A stretch of DNA of 64,000 nucleotides from Luteimonas huabeiensis HB2 (GTDB lineage Bacteria > Pseudomonadota > Gammaproteobacteria > Xanthomonadales > Xanthomonadaceae): contig NZ_JAAN01000005.1 in NCBI RefSeq assembly GCF_000559025.1, positions 1 to 64,000 of the forward strand, read 5' to 3'. The translations under genes were made by a program, and so were the position numbers. Shown piece after piece: positions 1-7,862 of this stretch (the stretch's first letter is position 1; each line of letters begins with the position of its first letter). The notes under the pieces were generated by a model, which saw nothing but the letters and a program-made list of their open reading frames with translations, was not told the origin of the DNA and did no database searches.

Positions 1-120
1 GCGGGAGAAGGAACAACATGTCCCGCTTGCGGGAGAAGAGAGGATATGCGCCCGCTTGCGGGAGAAGGGACAATGTGGTCCCGCTTGCGGGAGACGGGAC
101 GACATGCCCCCTGCTTGCGC
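1..120. repeat. Tandem ~29-bp hairpin repeat at the window edge
   Basis: The heptamer GCTTGCG recurs at 25, 54, 83 and 113, giving periods of 29, 29 and 30 bp. A further copy is truncated at base 1. Each full unit holds CCCGC-TT-GCGGG, a 5-bp stem with a 2-base loop, followed by GAGAAGGGAC-like sequence. The last copy runs into the 3' end of trmL. There is no spacer diversity as in CRISPR; this resembles the intergenic REP-like palindromes common in Lysobacterales. The array probably continues left of the window. Confidence 0.75.
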
Positions 121-584
121 TAGCCGCCGCCGGCGAAGCCCTGTTGCCGCCAGGCCTCGAACACCACCACCGCCACCGCGTTCGACAGGTTGAGGCTGCG
201 GTTGCCCGGGCGCATCGGCAGGCGCAGGCGCTGGCCGTCCGGCACCTGCGCCAGCACCGCGTCCGGCAGGCCGCGGGTCTCCGGGCCGAACAGGAAGGCG
301 TCGCCCGCGACGAAGCGCGGCGCGTCGTAGCGCACGCTGTTGCGGGTGGACAGCGCGAACAGCCGCGGCGGGCGCAGCGCCGCCAGGGCGGTCTCCAGCG
401 AATCGTGCACGCGCACGCGGGCGTACTCGTGGTAATCCAGGCCTGCGCGGCGCAGTTGCCGGTCCTCCAGCGAGAAACCCAGCGGCGCGATCAGGTGCAG
501 CCGCGCGCCGGTGTTGGCGCACAGCCGGATCGCGTTGCCGGTGTTGGGCGGGATCTCGGGCTGGTAGAGCAGGACGTCGAACAT
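120..584 (-). CDS. trmL: tRNA (cytidine(34)-2'-O)-methyltransferase TrmL
   Basis: SPOUT-family enzyme that 2'-O-methylates the wobble base of tRNA-Leu using S-adenosylmethionine; it acts in the cytosol as a dimer. The 154-residue length fits the family (about 157 in E. coli). The motifs are in the right order: PPNTGN at 12-17, the LFGPETRGLP block at 98-107 and the C-terminal trefoil-knot block RPGNRSLNLSNAVAV at about 125-139. I chose the ATG at 584 because the protein then begins directly with the conserved MFDVLLYQPEIPPN-type N-terminus; the open frame upstream is antisense to the neighbouring dehydrogenase. It is followed by the hairpin repeat array. Confidence 0.95.
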   Translation of the reverse strand: MFDVLLYQPEIPPNTGNAIRLCANTGARLHLIAPLGFSLEDRQLRRAGLDYHEYARVRVHDSLETALAALRPPRLFALSTRNSVRYDAPRFVAGDAFLFGPETRGLPDAVLAQVPDGQRLRLPMRPGNRSLNLSNAVAVVVFEAWRQQGFAGGG

Positions 585-628
585 CGGTCGATGATGGCAG
601 GCCGCGCGGCGGTGCGTGCGCCGCGGTG

Positions 629-1339
629 TCACCAGGGGACGGGGGCGCCCTGCCAGTCGAAGAAGCTGCCGGTGTCGTCGAGGGCGAGCGCGTCGATCCG
701 GGCGAGCAGTCCGGCCACCGCGTCCTCGGGCGCGACTTCGGCGTCGGCCCCGCCCATGTCGGTCCGCGCCCAGCCCGGGCTCACCGACACCACCACGATG
801 CCGCGCTCGGCCAGCGCACGCGCCAGCAGCGCGGTGACCATGTTCAGCGCCGCCTTGCTGATGGCGTAGCTCGGCGTGCCGAAGCGCGTGGTCAGGCCGA
901 TCGCGCCCAGCCGCGAGGACAGGTTCACCACCCGCGCGCCGTCGGCCAGCCGCGGCGCCAGCGCCTGGGTCAGCAGGCAAGGCCCGGCTGCGTTGGTGCG
1001 GAAGCTGTCCTCGAGGTTGTCCAGGCCCAGCTGGCCGAAGCGCTCGCCCGAATGCAGCACGCCGGCGTTGTTGATCAGCAGGTCGATGCGCGCGTCGGCG
1101 TCCAGCACCAGCGGCAGCTCGCGCACCAGTTCGGCGTGGGACTTCGGCGCGGCCACGTCCAGCGGCAGCACGTGCAGCCGCCCGGGGTGCTCGCCGGCCA
1201 GGGCGTTGAGCGCGGTGGCCTTGCCGGGCACGCGACAGGTCGCGACCACGTGGCCGCCGCGCGCGAGCAGCTGGCGGGCGAACTGCAGCCCGAGGCCGCG
1301 GTTGGCGCCGGTGACGAGAGCGGTGCGGGGTCGGTCCAT
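629..1339 (-). CDS. SDR family oxidoreductase
   Basis: Classical short-chain dehydrogenase/reductase of 236 residues with a Rossmann fold. Visible motifs are the TGANRGLG nucleotide-binding loop at 10-17, NNAG at 90-93, the catalytic Ser region NLSS at 139-142 and YAISK with Tyr158 and Lys162. The substrate cannot be told from sequence; carbonyl-reducing, NADP-preferring enzymes of this type often carry an Arg near the glycine loop, as here (Arg14). An in-frame GTG 15 bases upstream (1354) is an alternative start; neither has a strong ribosome-binding site. It lies 44 bp upstream of trmL on the same strand and may be cotranscribed with it. Confidence 0.9.
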   Translation of the reverse strand: MDRPRTALVTGANRGLGLQFARQLLARGGHVVATCRVPGKATALNALAGEHPGRLHVLPLDVAAPKSHAELVRELPLVLDADARIDLLINNAGVLHSGERFGQLGLDNLEDSFRTNAAGPCLLTQALAPRLADGARVVNLSSRLGAIGLTTRFGTPSYAISKAALNMVTALLARALAERGIVVVSVSPGWARTDMGGADAEVAPEDAVAGLLARIDALALDDTGSFFDWQGAPVPW

Positions 1340-1463
1340 GCGCACAGTGTGCACCGGCGCGAGGCGCGCGGGGCGGTCGGGACTTGTGGCCTAGTGTCCG
1401 CGGCGGCGGCGGGCGCTACGATGGCCGCCTGTTCAGATGCGGCCCCGCGCCAAGGAGAGCTTC

Positions 1464-4346
1464 ATGTCGATCGCGTTCCCGCCCGCCGGCCGGCCCCTCC
1501 GCCGCCTGCGCACCGCGACGCTCGCCTGCGTGCTGGGCCTGGCGTCCGGCGCCGGCTTCCTGCCGTCCGCGGCGCTCGCGCGCGCGGCGACGACGCAGGC
1601 CGCGGTCGACATTCCCTACGAAACCTTCACCCTGCCCAACGGCCTGCGCGTGGTGGTGCATACCGATCGCAAGGCGCCGATCGTGGCGGTCAACCTCTGG
1701 TATCACGTGGGCTCGAAGGACGAGCCGCGCGGCCGCACCGGCTTCGCTCACCTGTTCGAGCACCTGATGTTCCAGGGCTCCGAGCACCACGACGGCGAGT
1801 TCTTCGCGCCGTTCGAACGGGTCGGCGCGACCGACATGAACGGCACCACCAATCAGGACCGCACCAACTACTTCCAGAACGTGCCCACCACCGCGCTCGA
1901 CATGGCGCTGTGGATGGAATCCGACCGCATGGGGCACCTGCTCGGCGCGATCGACCAGGCCGCGCTCGACGAGCAGCGCGGCGTGGTGCAGAACGAGAAG
2001 CGGCAGGGGCAGAACCAGCCCTACGGCCAGGTCTGGGAGGTGCTGGGCAAGGCGCTGTACCCGGAGGGGCACCCGTACCGGCACAGCGTCATCGGTTCGA
2101 TGAACGACCTGGACGCGGCCACGCTCGACGACGTGCGGCAGTGGTTCCGCGCCTGGTACGGGCCGAACAACGCGGTGCTGGTGCTGGCCGGCGACATCGA
2201 CGCGGCCACCGCGCGCGAGAAGGTGGCCCGCTACTTCGGCCACATCCCGGCCGGCCCGACGATGGCGCAGCCGCCGGTGGACGTGGCCAAGCGCGAGGCC
2301 ACCACCCGCGGCACGCTGGAGGACAAGGTCCCGCAGGCGCGGATCTACCGCGTGTGGAACGTGGCCGAGGCCGGCAACCCGGATCTGGACCGGCTGCAGG
2401 TGCTCGCCCACGTGCTGGGCGGCGCGCGCGCCTCGCGGCTGGATCGGCGCCTGCTGCACCAGGACCGCCTGGTCGACAGCGTCAGCGCGATGGCCATGGG
2501 CGGCCAGCTGGGCTCGCGCTTCATGATCGTGGCCAACGTGCGCGATGGCGTCGATCCGGCGCGGGTCGAAGCGGCCATCGACGAGGAGCTCGATCGCCTG
2601 CTCGCGCAGGGGCCGACCGTGGAGGAGCTGGCGCGCGCGCAGACCGCGGTGCGCGCCGGCTTCGTGCGCGGCATCGAGCGCATCGGCGGCTTCGGCGGCA
2701 AGGCCGACGTGCTGGCCGAGTGCGCCGTCTACGAGGGCGATCCCGGCTGCTTCCGCCGCTCGCTGCAGGTCGTCGCCGCCTCGACCCCGGCGCAGGTGGC
2801 CGAGACCGGCCGCGCCTGGCTGGCCTCGGGCGACCACGTGCTGACCGTGCTGCCGGGCGAACGCCGCGAGATCCCGGAGGAGCCGGCGGTGGCGGCGGCG
2901 CCGTTCGAACTGCCGGCGCCGGACCCGAAGTACACGCACGGCGCGCCGCAGGTCGATCGCAGCCGCGGCGTGCCGGTGCCGGAGACCTTCCCGGAACTGC
3001 GCTTCCCCGAGCTCGAGCGCGCGCGGCTGTCCAACGGCACCCGGGTCGTGCTGGCCCGTCGCAGCGACATCCCGGTCGTGCAGCTGAGCTACGAGTTCGG
3101 CGGCGGCTACGCGGCCGATCGCGGGCGCCGCCTGGGGACGTCCGGCTTCGCGATGGCGATGCTCGACGAGGGCGCGGGCGAGTACGACGCGCTGGCGCTG
3201 GCCGAGCGCGCGGAATCGCTGGGCGCGGTGCTGTCCTCGAGCGCCTCGCTCGACGGCGGCAGCGCCTACCTCTCGGCGCTGAAGGAGCAGCTCGATCCGT
3301 CGCTGGCGCTGTACGCCGACATGGTGCGCGCGCCGCGCTTCGAGCAGGCCGACATCGACCGCGTCAAGGCGACCTGGATCGCCGGCATCCGCCAGGAGAA
3401 GGCGCGCCCGAACGGCGCCGCGCTGCGCGTGCTGCCGCCGCTGCTCTACGGCGAGGGCCACCCCTACGCGATCCCGCTCAGCGGCACCGGCACCGAGGAC
3501 TCGATCGCCGCGCTGACCCGCGACGACCTGGTCGCCTTCCACCGCGACTGGGTGCGGCCCGAGGACGCCACCCTGATCGTCGTCGGCGACACCACCCTGG
3601 ACGAGATCGTGCCGGCGCTGGAGCGCCACTTCGGCGACTGGCGCGGCAGCGGCCAGGCGCCGGCGGCGGTCGCCGTGGACGCGGTGGCGCGCCCGGCCGC
3701 GACGCGCGTGTACCTGATGGACCAGCCCGGCGCGGTGCAGGCCAACCTCTTCGTCGGCCAGCTGGTGCCCTCGAGCAAGGACCCGGGCGCCATCCGCTTC
3801 GGCGTCGCCAACGCGGTGCTCGGGGGGACTTTCACCTCGCGCCTCAACATGAACCTGCGCGAGGACAAGCACTGGTCCTACGGCGCGTTCACCACCACCG
3901 TCGGCGCGCTCGGGCCGCGGCCGTGGATCGCGCTGGCGCCGGTGCAGATCGACAAGACCGCCGAGGCGATCGCGGAGATGCGCCGGGAGATCGCCGAGTA
4001 CGCCAGCGGCGCGCGCCCGCCGACGGCCGACGAGGTCGCCAAGATCCAGGCCACTGAGATCCGCGGGCTGCCCGGCGCCTACGAGACCGCGAGCGCGGTG
4101 CTGGCGGAGATCGGCGGCATCGTGCGCTACGGCCGGCCGGACGACTACGTGGCGCGGCGGCGCGCGGAGATCGAGGCGCTGACGCCGGAGCAGGTGCGCG
4201 CGGCGGCCGCGACGATCGATCCGGAGCGGCTGACCTGGGTGATCGTGGGCGACCTGTCGAAGATCGAGGCGCCGGTGCGCGCGCTGGAACTCGGCGAGGC
4301 CACCGTGGTCGATGCCGATGGCCGGCCGCTGCCGCGCGCCGACTGA
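1464..4346 (+). CDS. M16 family zinc metallopeptidase (two-domain, secreted)
   Basis: Pitrilysin/insulinase-family protease of 960 residues with two tandem M16 halves. The N-terminal half carries the inverted zinc motif HLFEH (His96, Glu99, His100) followed by the conserved NGTTNQDRTNYF region. The C-terminal half (about 510-960) lacks the HxxEH motif and is the usual inactive partner domain with its R/Y substrate-clamp region (TFTSRLNMNLRE). A signal peptide is visible (basic start, hydrophobic 18-37, ALARA), so it should work in the periplasm. The ATG at 1464 is chosen because AAGGAG lies 7 bases before it; an upstream ATG at 1437 lacks one. A TACGAT -10-like hexamer lies at 1417-1422. Confidence 0.93.
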   Translation: MSIAFPPAGRPLRRLRTATLACVLGLASGAGFLPSAALARAATTQAAVDIPYETFTLPNGLRVVVHTDRKAPIVAVNLWYHVGSKDEPRGRTGFAHLFEHLMFQGSEHHDGEFFAPFERVGATDMNGTTNQDRTNYFQNVPTTALDMALWMESDRMGHLLGAIDQAALDEQRGVVQNEKRQGQNQPYGQVWEVLGKALYPEGHPYRHSVIGSMNDLDAATLDDVRQWFRAWYGPNNAVLVLAGDIDAATAREKVARYFGHIPAGPTMAQPPVDVAKREATTRGTLEDKVPQARIYRVWNVAEAGNPDLDRLQVLAHVLGGARASRLDRRLLHQDRLVDSVSAMAMGGQLGSRFMIVANVRDGVDPARVEAAIDEELDRLLAQGPTVEELARAQTAVRAGFVRGIERIGGFGGKADVLAECAVYEGDPGCFRRSLQVVAASTPAQVAETGRAWLASGDHVLTVLPGERREIPEEPAVAAAPFELPAPDPKYTHGAPQVDRSRGVPVPETFPELRFPELERARLSNGTRVVLARRSDIPVVQLSYEFGGGYAADRGRRLGTSGFAMAMLDEGAGEYDALALAERAESLGAVLSSSASLDGGSAYLSALKEQLDPSLALYADMVRAPRFEQADIDRVKATWIAGIRQEKARPNGAALRVLPPLLYGEGHPYAIPLSGTGTEDSIAALTRDDLVAFHRDWVRPEDATLIVVGDTTLDEIVPALERHFGDWRGSGQAPAAVAVDAVARPAATRVYLMDQPGAVQANLFVGQLVPSSKDPGAIRFGVANAVLGGTFTSRLNMNLREDKHWSYGAFTTTVGALGPRPWIALAPVQIDKTAEAIAEMRREIAEYASGARPPTADEVAKIQATEIRGLPGAYETASAVLAEIGGIVRYGRPDDYVARRRAEIEALTPEQVRAAAATIDPERLTWVIVGDLSKIEAPVRALELGEATVVDADGRPLPRAD

Positions 4347-4476
4347 AGCGCCGGCGCCGCTGCGGCCGGGCCGGCGAGCGGCGCGGGCGCCGCAGACGCG
4401 CTCGGTCGCCGCATGCGTACGTGTTTTTCCGCAGGTCGCCCCGCGCGGCCGCCCACGACCCGCCAGGAGTTGCCCC

Positions 4477-4806
4477 ATGCGCGAATCCCGTTTCCGTCCC
4501 CTGCTTCCGCTGGCGCTCGCGGCGGCGGCGAGCGTCTCCGGCTGTACCTGGGTCCACATGGCGCCGGGCGCCAGTGCGGTGCGCGTGGCCGCCTCCGCGC
4601 CGACCGGCTGCGAGAAGCGCGGCGAGGTCGAGGTCTCGGTCAAGCACAGCGTGGCCTTCGTCGAGCGCAACCCGCTGCGCGTGCGCGAGGAGCTGGAGAC
4701 CCTGGCCCGCAACGAGGCGCCGGGGCTCGGTGCCGACACGGTGCATCCGCTGGCCCCGCCGGTCGCCGGCAGCCAGCGGTTCGCGGCCTGGCGCTGCGGC
4801 GGCTGA
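4477..4806 (+). CDS. DUF4156-type small lipoprotein
   Basis: Predicted outer-membrane or periplasmic lipoprotein of 109 residues. It has a signal sequence with an Ala/Leu-rich core and a lipobox ending at Cys23 (SVSGC). The short mature domain contains a second Cys pair (one near residue 48, one near the C-terminus), matching the small DUF4156 lipoproteins of proteobacteria, whose function is unknown. The ATG at 4477 has AGGAG 7 bases upstream. It follows the M16 protease by 130 bp on the same strand; no function follows from that. Confidence 0.75.
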   Translation: MRESRFRPLLPLALAAAASVSGCTWVHMAPGASAVRVAASAPTGCEKRGEVEVSVKHSVAFVERNPLRVREELETLARNEAPGLGADTVHPLAPPVAGSQRFAAWRCGG

Positions 4807-4930
4807 GCGCGCTCCGGCCCCTGGGGGCCGGCCACGGCGCGCGTTCAGGCCCGCCGGGCGCCGCGCATGCGGCGGGCGCCGGAAGCCGGTACCCTATGTC
4901 ACCTTTTTCCAGTCTCCCGGTCCCGCGCCC

Positions 4931-5947
4931 ATGCTGTTCCAACACGTCGCCATCGCCGGCCTCGCCCACATCGACGCGCCGCGGCGGCTGTCCTCGGACG
5001 AGATCAACGCGCGCCTGAAGCCCACCCTCGAGCGGCTCGACATCCGCATCGACGTGCTGCAGGACATCGCCGGCATCCACGAGCGCCGGCTGTGGGACGA
5101 CGAGGTGCAGGCCTCCGACGCCGCCACCCTGGCCGCGGTCAAGGCGCTGGGCGACGCGGGCATCGATCCGTCACGCATCGGCCTGCTGGTCAACACCTCG
5201 GTCAGCCGCGACTACCTGGAGCCGTCCACCGCCAGCATCGTCAGCGGCAACCTGGGGCTGTCCGACACCTGCCAGAACTTCGACCTCGCCAACGCCTGCC
5301 TGGCCTTCCTCAACGGCATGGACGTGGCCAGCCGCATGATCGAGCGCGGCGAGATCGACTACGCGCTGGTGGTCGACGGCGAGACCGCCAACCTCGCCTA
5401 CGAGAAGACCATCGAGCGCCTGCTGCGCCCGGAGGCCACCGAGGCGGACTTCCGCAACGAGCTGGCCACCCTGACCCTGGGCTGCGGCGCGGCGGCGATG
5501 GTGCTCGCGCGCGCCGAGCTGGCGCCGGGCGCGCCGCGCTACAAGGGCGGCGTGACCCGCGCGGCCACCGAGTGGAACACCCTGTGCCGGGGCAACCTCG
5601 ACCGCATGGTCACCGACACCCGCATGCTGCTGATCGAGGGCATCAAGCTGGCGCAGAAGACTTTCGTGGCCGCCAAGGCCAAGCTCGGCTGGGCGGTGGA
5701 GGAACTGGACGAATTCGTCATCCACCAGGTCAGCAAGGCGCACACCGCCGCCTTCATCAAGGCCTTCAACATCGACCCGAAGAAGGTCATGACCATCTTC
5801 GGCGAGCACGGCAACATCGGCCCGGCCTCGGTGCCGATCGTGCTGTCGAAGCTGCGCGAGAACGGCCGCCTCAAGAAGGGCAGCCGCGTCGCCCTGCTCG
5901 GCATCGGCTCCGGCCTGAACTGCTCGATGGCCGAGGTGGTCTGGTAG
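4931..5947 (+). CDS. oleA: OleA, 2-alkyl-3-oxoalkanoate synthase (head-to-head acyl-CoA condensation)
   Basis: Thiolase-fold enzyme that condenses two long-chain acyl-CoAs head to head, the first step of long-chain olefin biosynthesis. The 338-residue protein recalls X. campestris OleA closely along its length. Catalytic residues fall at a constant -20 offset from the published crystal numbering: Cys123 (NACLAF), the catalytic Glu97 that reaches into the partner's active site (YLEPST), His265 (VIHQVS) and Asn295 (HGNIGP). This separates it from FabH-type ketoacyl-ACP synthases, which lack that Glu. The ATG at 4931 gives the family N-terminus. A TACCCT -10-like element is at 4890-4895. oleB-oleC-oleD lie about 3.8 kb downstream rather than adjacent. 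Confidence 0.96.
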   Translation: MLFQHVAIAGLAHIDAPRRLSSDEINARLKPTLERLDIRIDVLQDIAGIHERRLWDDEVQASDAATLAAVKALGDAGIDPSRIGLLVNTSVSRDYLEPSTASIVSGNLGLSDTCQNFDLANACLAFLNGMDVASRMIERGEIDYALVVDGETANLAYEKTIERLLRPEATEADFRNELATLTLGCGAAAMVLARAELAPGAPRYKGGVTRAATEWNTLCRGNLDRMVTDTRMLLIEGIKLAQKTFVAAKAKLGWAVEELDEFVIHQVSKAHTAAFIKAFNIDPKKVMTIFGEHGNIGPASVPIVLSKLRENGRLKKGSRVALLGIGSGLNCSMAEVVW

Positions 5948-5985
5948 CCCGCCGTTCCGGCGACATGCATCGATTCGGGCCTGGA

Positions 5986-6014
5986 TTGAACATGAGCGCC
6001 CGGACATGTATAAA
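5986..6014 (+). promoter_or_regulatory. Sigma70-type promoter of the fic gene
   Basis: TTGAAC at 5986-5991 and TATAAA at 6009-6014 are separated by exactly 17 bases, an unusually good match to the housekeeping consensus for this GC-rich window. Transcription would start near 6021, about 25 bases before the chosen Fic start codon. The stretch is much more AT-rich than its surroundings. Confidence 0.7.
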
Positions 6015-6046
6015 AAACCGGAATTTCTTTGCATGAAGATGCGGGC

Positions 6047-7126
6047 ATGGGCGTGCTTCCCCTTCAACGGCTCAGCCCGGAACGCTTCGATACCGCGCCG
6101 ATCCTGAAGCGTCTGAACCTCGCCAGCCGCCATCTGGCGGAACTGAAGGGGGTCGCGGCCAGCATTCCCAATCAGGACATCCTGATCAGCACCCTGACCT
6201 TGCAGGAGGCGCGGGACAGTTCCGCCATCGAGAACATCGTCACGACCCAGGACGATCTCTATCGCCAGGAAGATCCGGCCGATGCCGCCGGTACCGCGGT
6301 CAAGGAGGTTCTGCGCTATCGGCAGGCGCTGCGCGCCGGCTATGCGCAGGTCCGCGCATCCGGGTTGCTCACGCTCAACACGATTCTCGGTGTCCAGGAG
6401 CAGCTCGAGTGCAACCGCGCCGGCTTCCGCCGGCTGCCTGGAACGGCGTTGCGCGACGGTGCCGGTCGGGTTGTCTACGAGCCGCCGCAGGATCCGAACG
6501 AGGTGGTCCGGCTGATGGGCGAGCTGGAGCGGTTCATCCATGACGAGCCCGCCGACGCCATCGATCCCCTGGTGCGAATGGCGCTGATCCATCATCAGTT
6601 CGAGAGCATCCATCCGTTCTACGACGGCAACGGCCGGACCGGACGGATCGTCAACGTGCTCTATCTGGTCAAGGAAGGGCTGCTCGATATCCCGGTCCTG
6701 TACTTGAGCCGCCATATCGTGAGGACCAAGCCGGATTACTACCGGCTTCTGCAGGCCGTGCGGGACGAGGACGCATGGGAGGAATGGGTGATCTACATGC
6801 TCGATGCGGTGGCGAACACGGCTGCGGAAACCGTGGAGACCATCCATGCCATACGCGGTCTGCTGCACGCCACCAAGCAACGTATCCGGGCGGGCTACAA
6901 GTTCTATAGCCAGGACTTGATCAACAATCTATTCAATCACCCGTATACGCGCGTCGAGTTCGTGCAGCGCGAACTCGGCGTGTCGCGGGTCACCGCGACA
7001 CGCTATCTCGATCTGCTGGCTTCGGATGGCCTGCTGGAAAAGCGCCGGGTCGGACGTCACAACTACTACGTGAACCGTCCGTTGTTCGAACTGCTGTCCA
7101 GCGGCGAGGCGCGGGCAGGCGCATGA
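6047..7126 (+). CDS. Fic family protein (AMPylator-type) with C-terminal winged helix
   Basis: Fic/DOC-family protein of about 359 residues. The core motif HPFYDGNGRTGR (189-200) has the catalytic His189 and the GNGRxxR anion hole, so nucleotidyl transfer from ATP to a hydroxyl target is expected. An N-terminal inhibitory motif SSAIEN (58-63) fits the class II (S/T)xxxE(G/N) helix that blocks productive ATP binding through its Glu. The C-terminal 60 residues form a winged helix-turn-helix (about 300-350), as in SoFic-like proteins. The start is uncertain: ATG 6047 is preferred, and an in-frame TTG at 6029 is possible. Base composition is less GC-rich than flanking genes and it interrupts the ole cluster, suggesting horizontal acquisition. 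No separate antitoxin gene is next to it. Confidence 0.93.
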   Translation: MGVLPLQRLSPERFDTAPILKRLNLASRHLAELKGVAASIPNQDILISTLTLQEARDSSAIENIVTTQDDLYRQEDPADAAGTAVKEVLRYRQALRAGYAQVRASGLLTLNTILGVQEQLECNRAGFRRLPGTALRDGAGRVVYEPPQDPNEVVRLMGELERFIHDEPADAIDPLVRMALIHHQFESIHPFYDGNGRTGRIVNVLYLVKEGLLDIPVLYLSRHIVRTKPDYYRLLQAVRDEDAWEEWVIYMLDAVANTAAETVETIHAIRGLLHATKQRIRAGYKFYSQDLINNLFNHPYTRVEFVQRELGVSRVTATRYLDLLASDGLLEKRRVGRHNYYVNRPLFELLSSGEARAGA

Positions 7127-7144
7127 AGCGCGCGAGCATCAGGC

Positions 7145-7786
7145 CTATCCGGCCTGGTGCTCGCGCCGGCTCGCGGTGTGCTGCATCAGCCGGTCGGTCC
7201 AGGCGATGCCGATGGCCGAGAGGATGAAGATGGCGTGGATGATCGCCTGCCACATGATGCCGTCGGCGGTGTAGGTGGTGCAGGTGCGCGCGCTGGCGGC
7301 GCCGCCGAGCTGGGCGTAGGCCTGCGCGGCCTGCAGCGCCTCGACGGTGCCGCACAGCGGCAGGCCGCCGGCCATGCCGGCCTCGATGAAGGTCTTGAGC
7401 AGGTGGATCGAGCTGATGCCGATGATGGCCATCGCCAGCTTCACCTTGAGCACGCTGGCGTTGACGTGCGACAGCCATTCCGGCTGGTCCGGGTGGCCTT
7501 CCAGCCGCAGCCGCGACACGAAGGTCTCGTAGCCGCCGACGATCACCATCACCAGCAGGTTGGAGATCATCACCACGTCGATCAGGCCCAGCACGATCAG
7601 CATGATCGCCTGCTCGCCGAGGCTGCCGGCGCCGTGGATCAGGTGCCAGAGTTCCTTGACGAACAGGACGACGTAGACGCCCTGGGCGACGATCAGCCCC
7701 AGGTAGAGCGGCAGCTGCAGCCAGCGGGAACTGAAGATGAGCGCGGCCAGCGGGTTGAGCGGCCGGGTGGACGAAGGCGGGGACAT
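7145..7786 (-). CDS. YqhA / TIGR00645 family inner-membrane protein
   Basis: Integral membrane protein of about 213 residues with at least four hydrophobic segments: about 23-45, 58-85, 115-135 and near the C-terminus. The order and the charged ETFVSRLRLEGHPD-like loop after the second helix fit the YqhA/TIGR00645 family, whose function is unknown. The start at 7786 (MSPPSS) was chosen over the longer frame because the extra 19 residues are arginine-rich and not family-like. It is convergent with fic, with 18 bp between stops. Confidence 0.85.
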   Translation of the reverse strand: MSPPSSTRPLNPLAALIFSSRWLQLPLYLGLIVAQGVYVVLFVKELWHLIHGAGSLGEQAIMLIVLGLIDVVMISNLLVMVIVGGYETFVSRLRLEGHPDQPEWLSHVNASVLKVKLAMAIIGISSIHLLKTFIEAGMAGGLPLCGTVEALQAAQAYAQLGGAASARTCTTYTADGIMWQAIIHAIFILSAIGIAWTDRLMQHTASRREHQAG

Positions 7787-7862
7787 GGGGGCGCCGAGGG
7801 GGAGGGCGCGCGCAATGTAGCGGCAGCGCCCGCCCTTTGCCAAGCGCCGCCGGCGCGGCCGC

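Noticed and set aside
1..120. CRISPR-like direct repeats with ~29-bp period
   Set aside because: Repeat units abut each other, are imperfect and have no spacers; no cas genes are nearby.
626..4057. Very long open frames opposite or over real genes, e.g. 626-4057 (+), 1416-4835 (-), 9702-12869 (-), 42533-45595 (-)
   Set aside because: They are arginine-, alanine- and histidine-rich shadows caused by the high GC content; the genes in the other frames have recognisable motifs.
4931..5947. FabH-type 3-oxoacyl-ACP synthase III
   Set aside because: The catalytic Glu97 and the overall sequence fit OleA, and oleB, oleC and oleD follow.
6029..6046. TTG start adding six residues to Fic
   Set aside because: No ribosome site fits better than for ATG 6047; kept only as an alternative.
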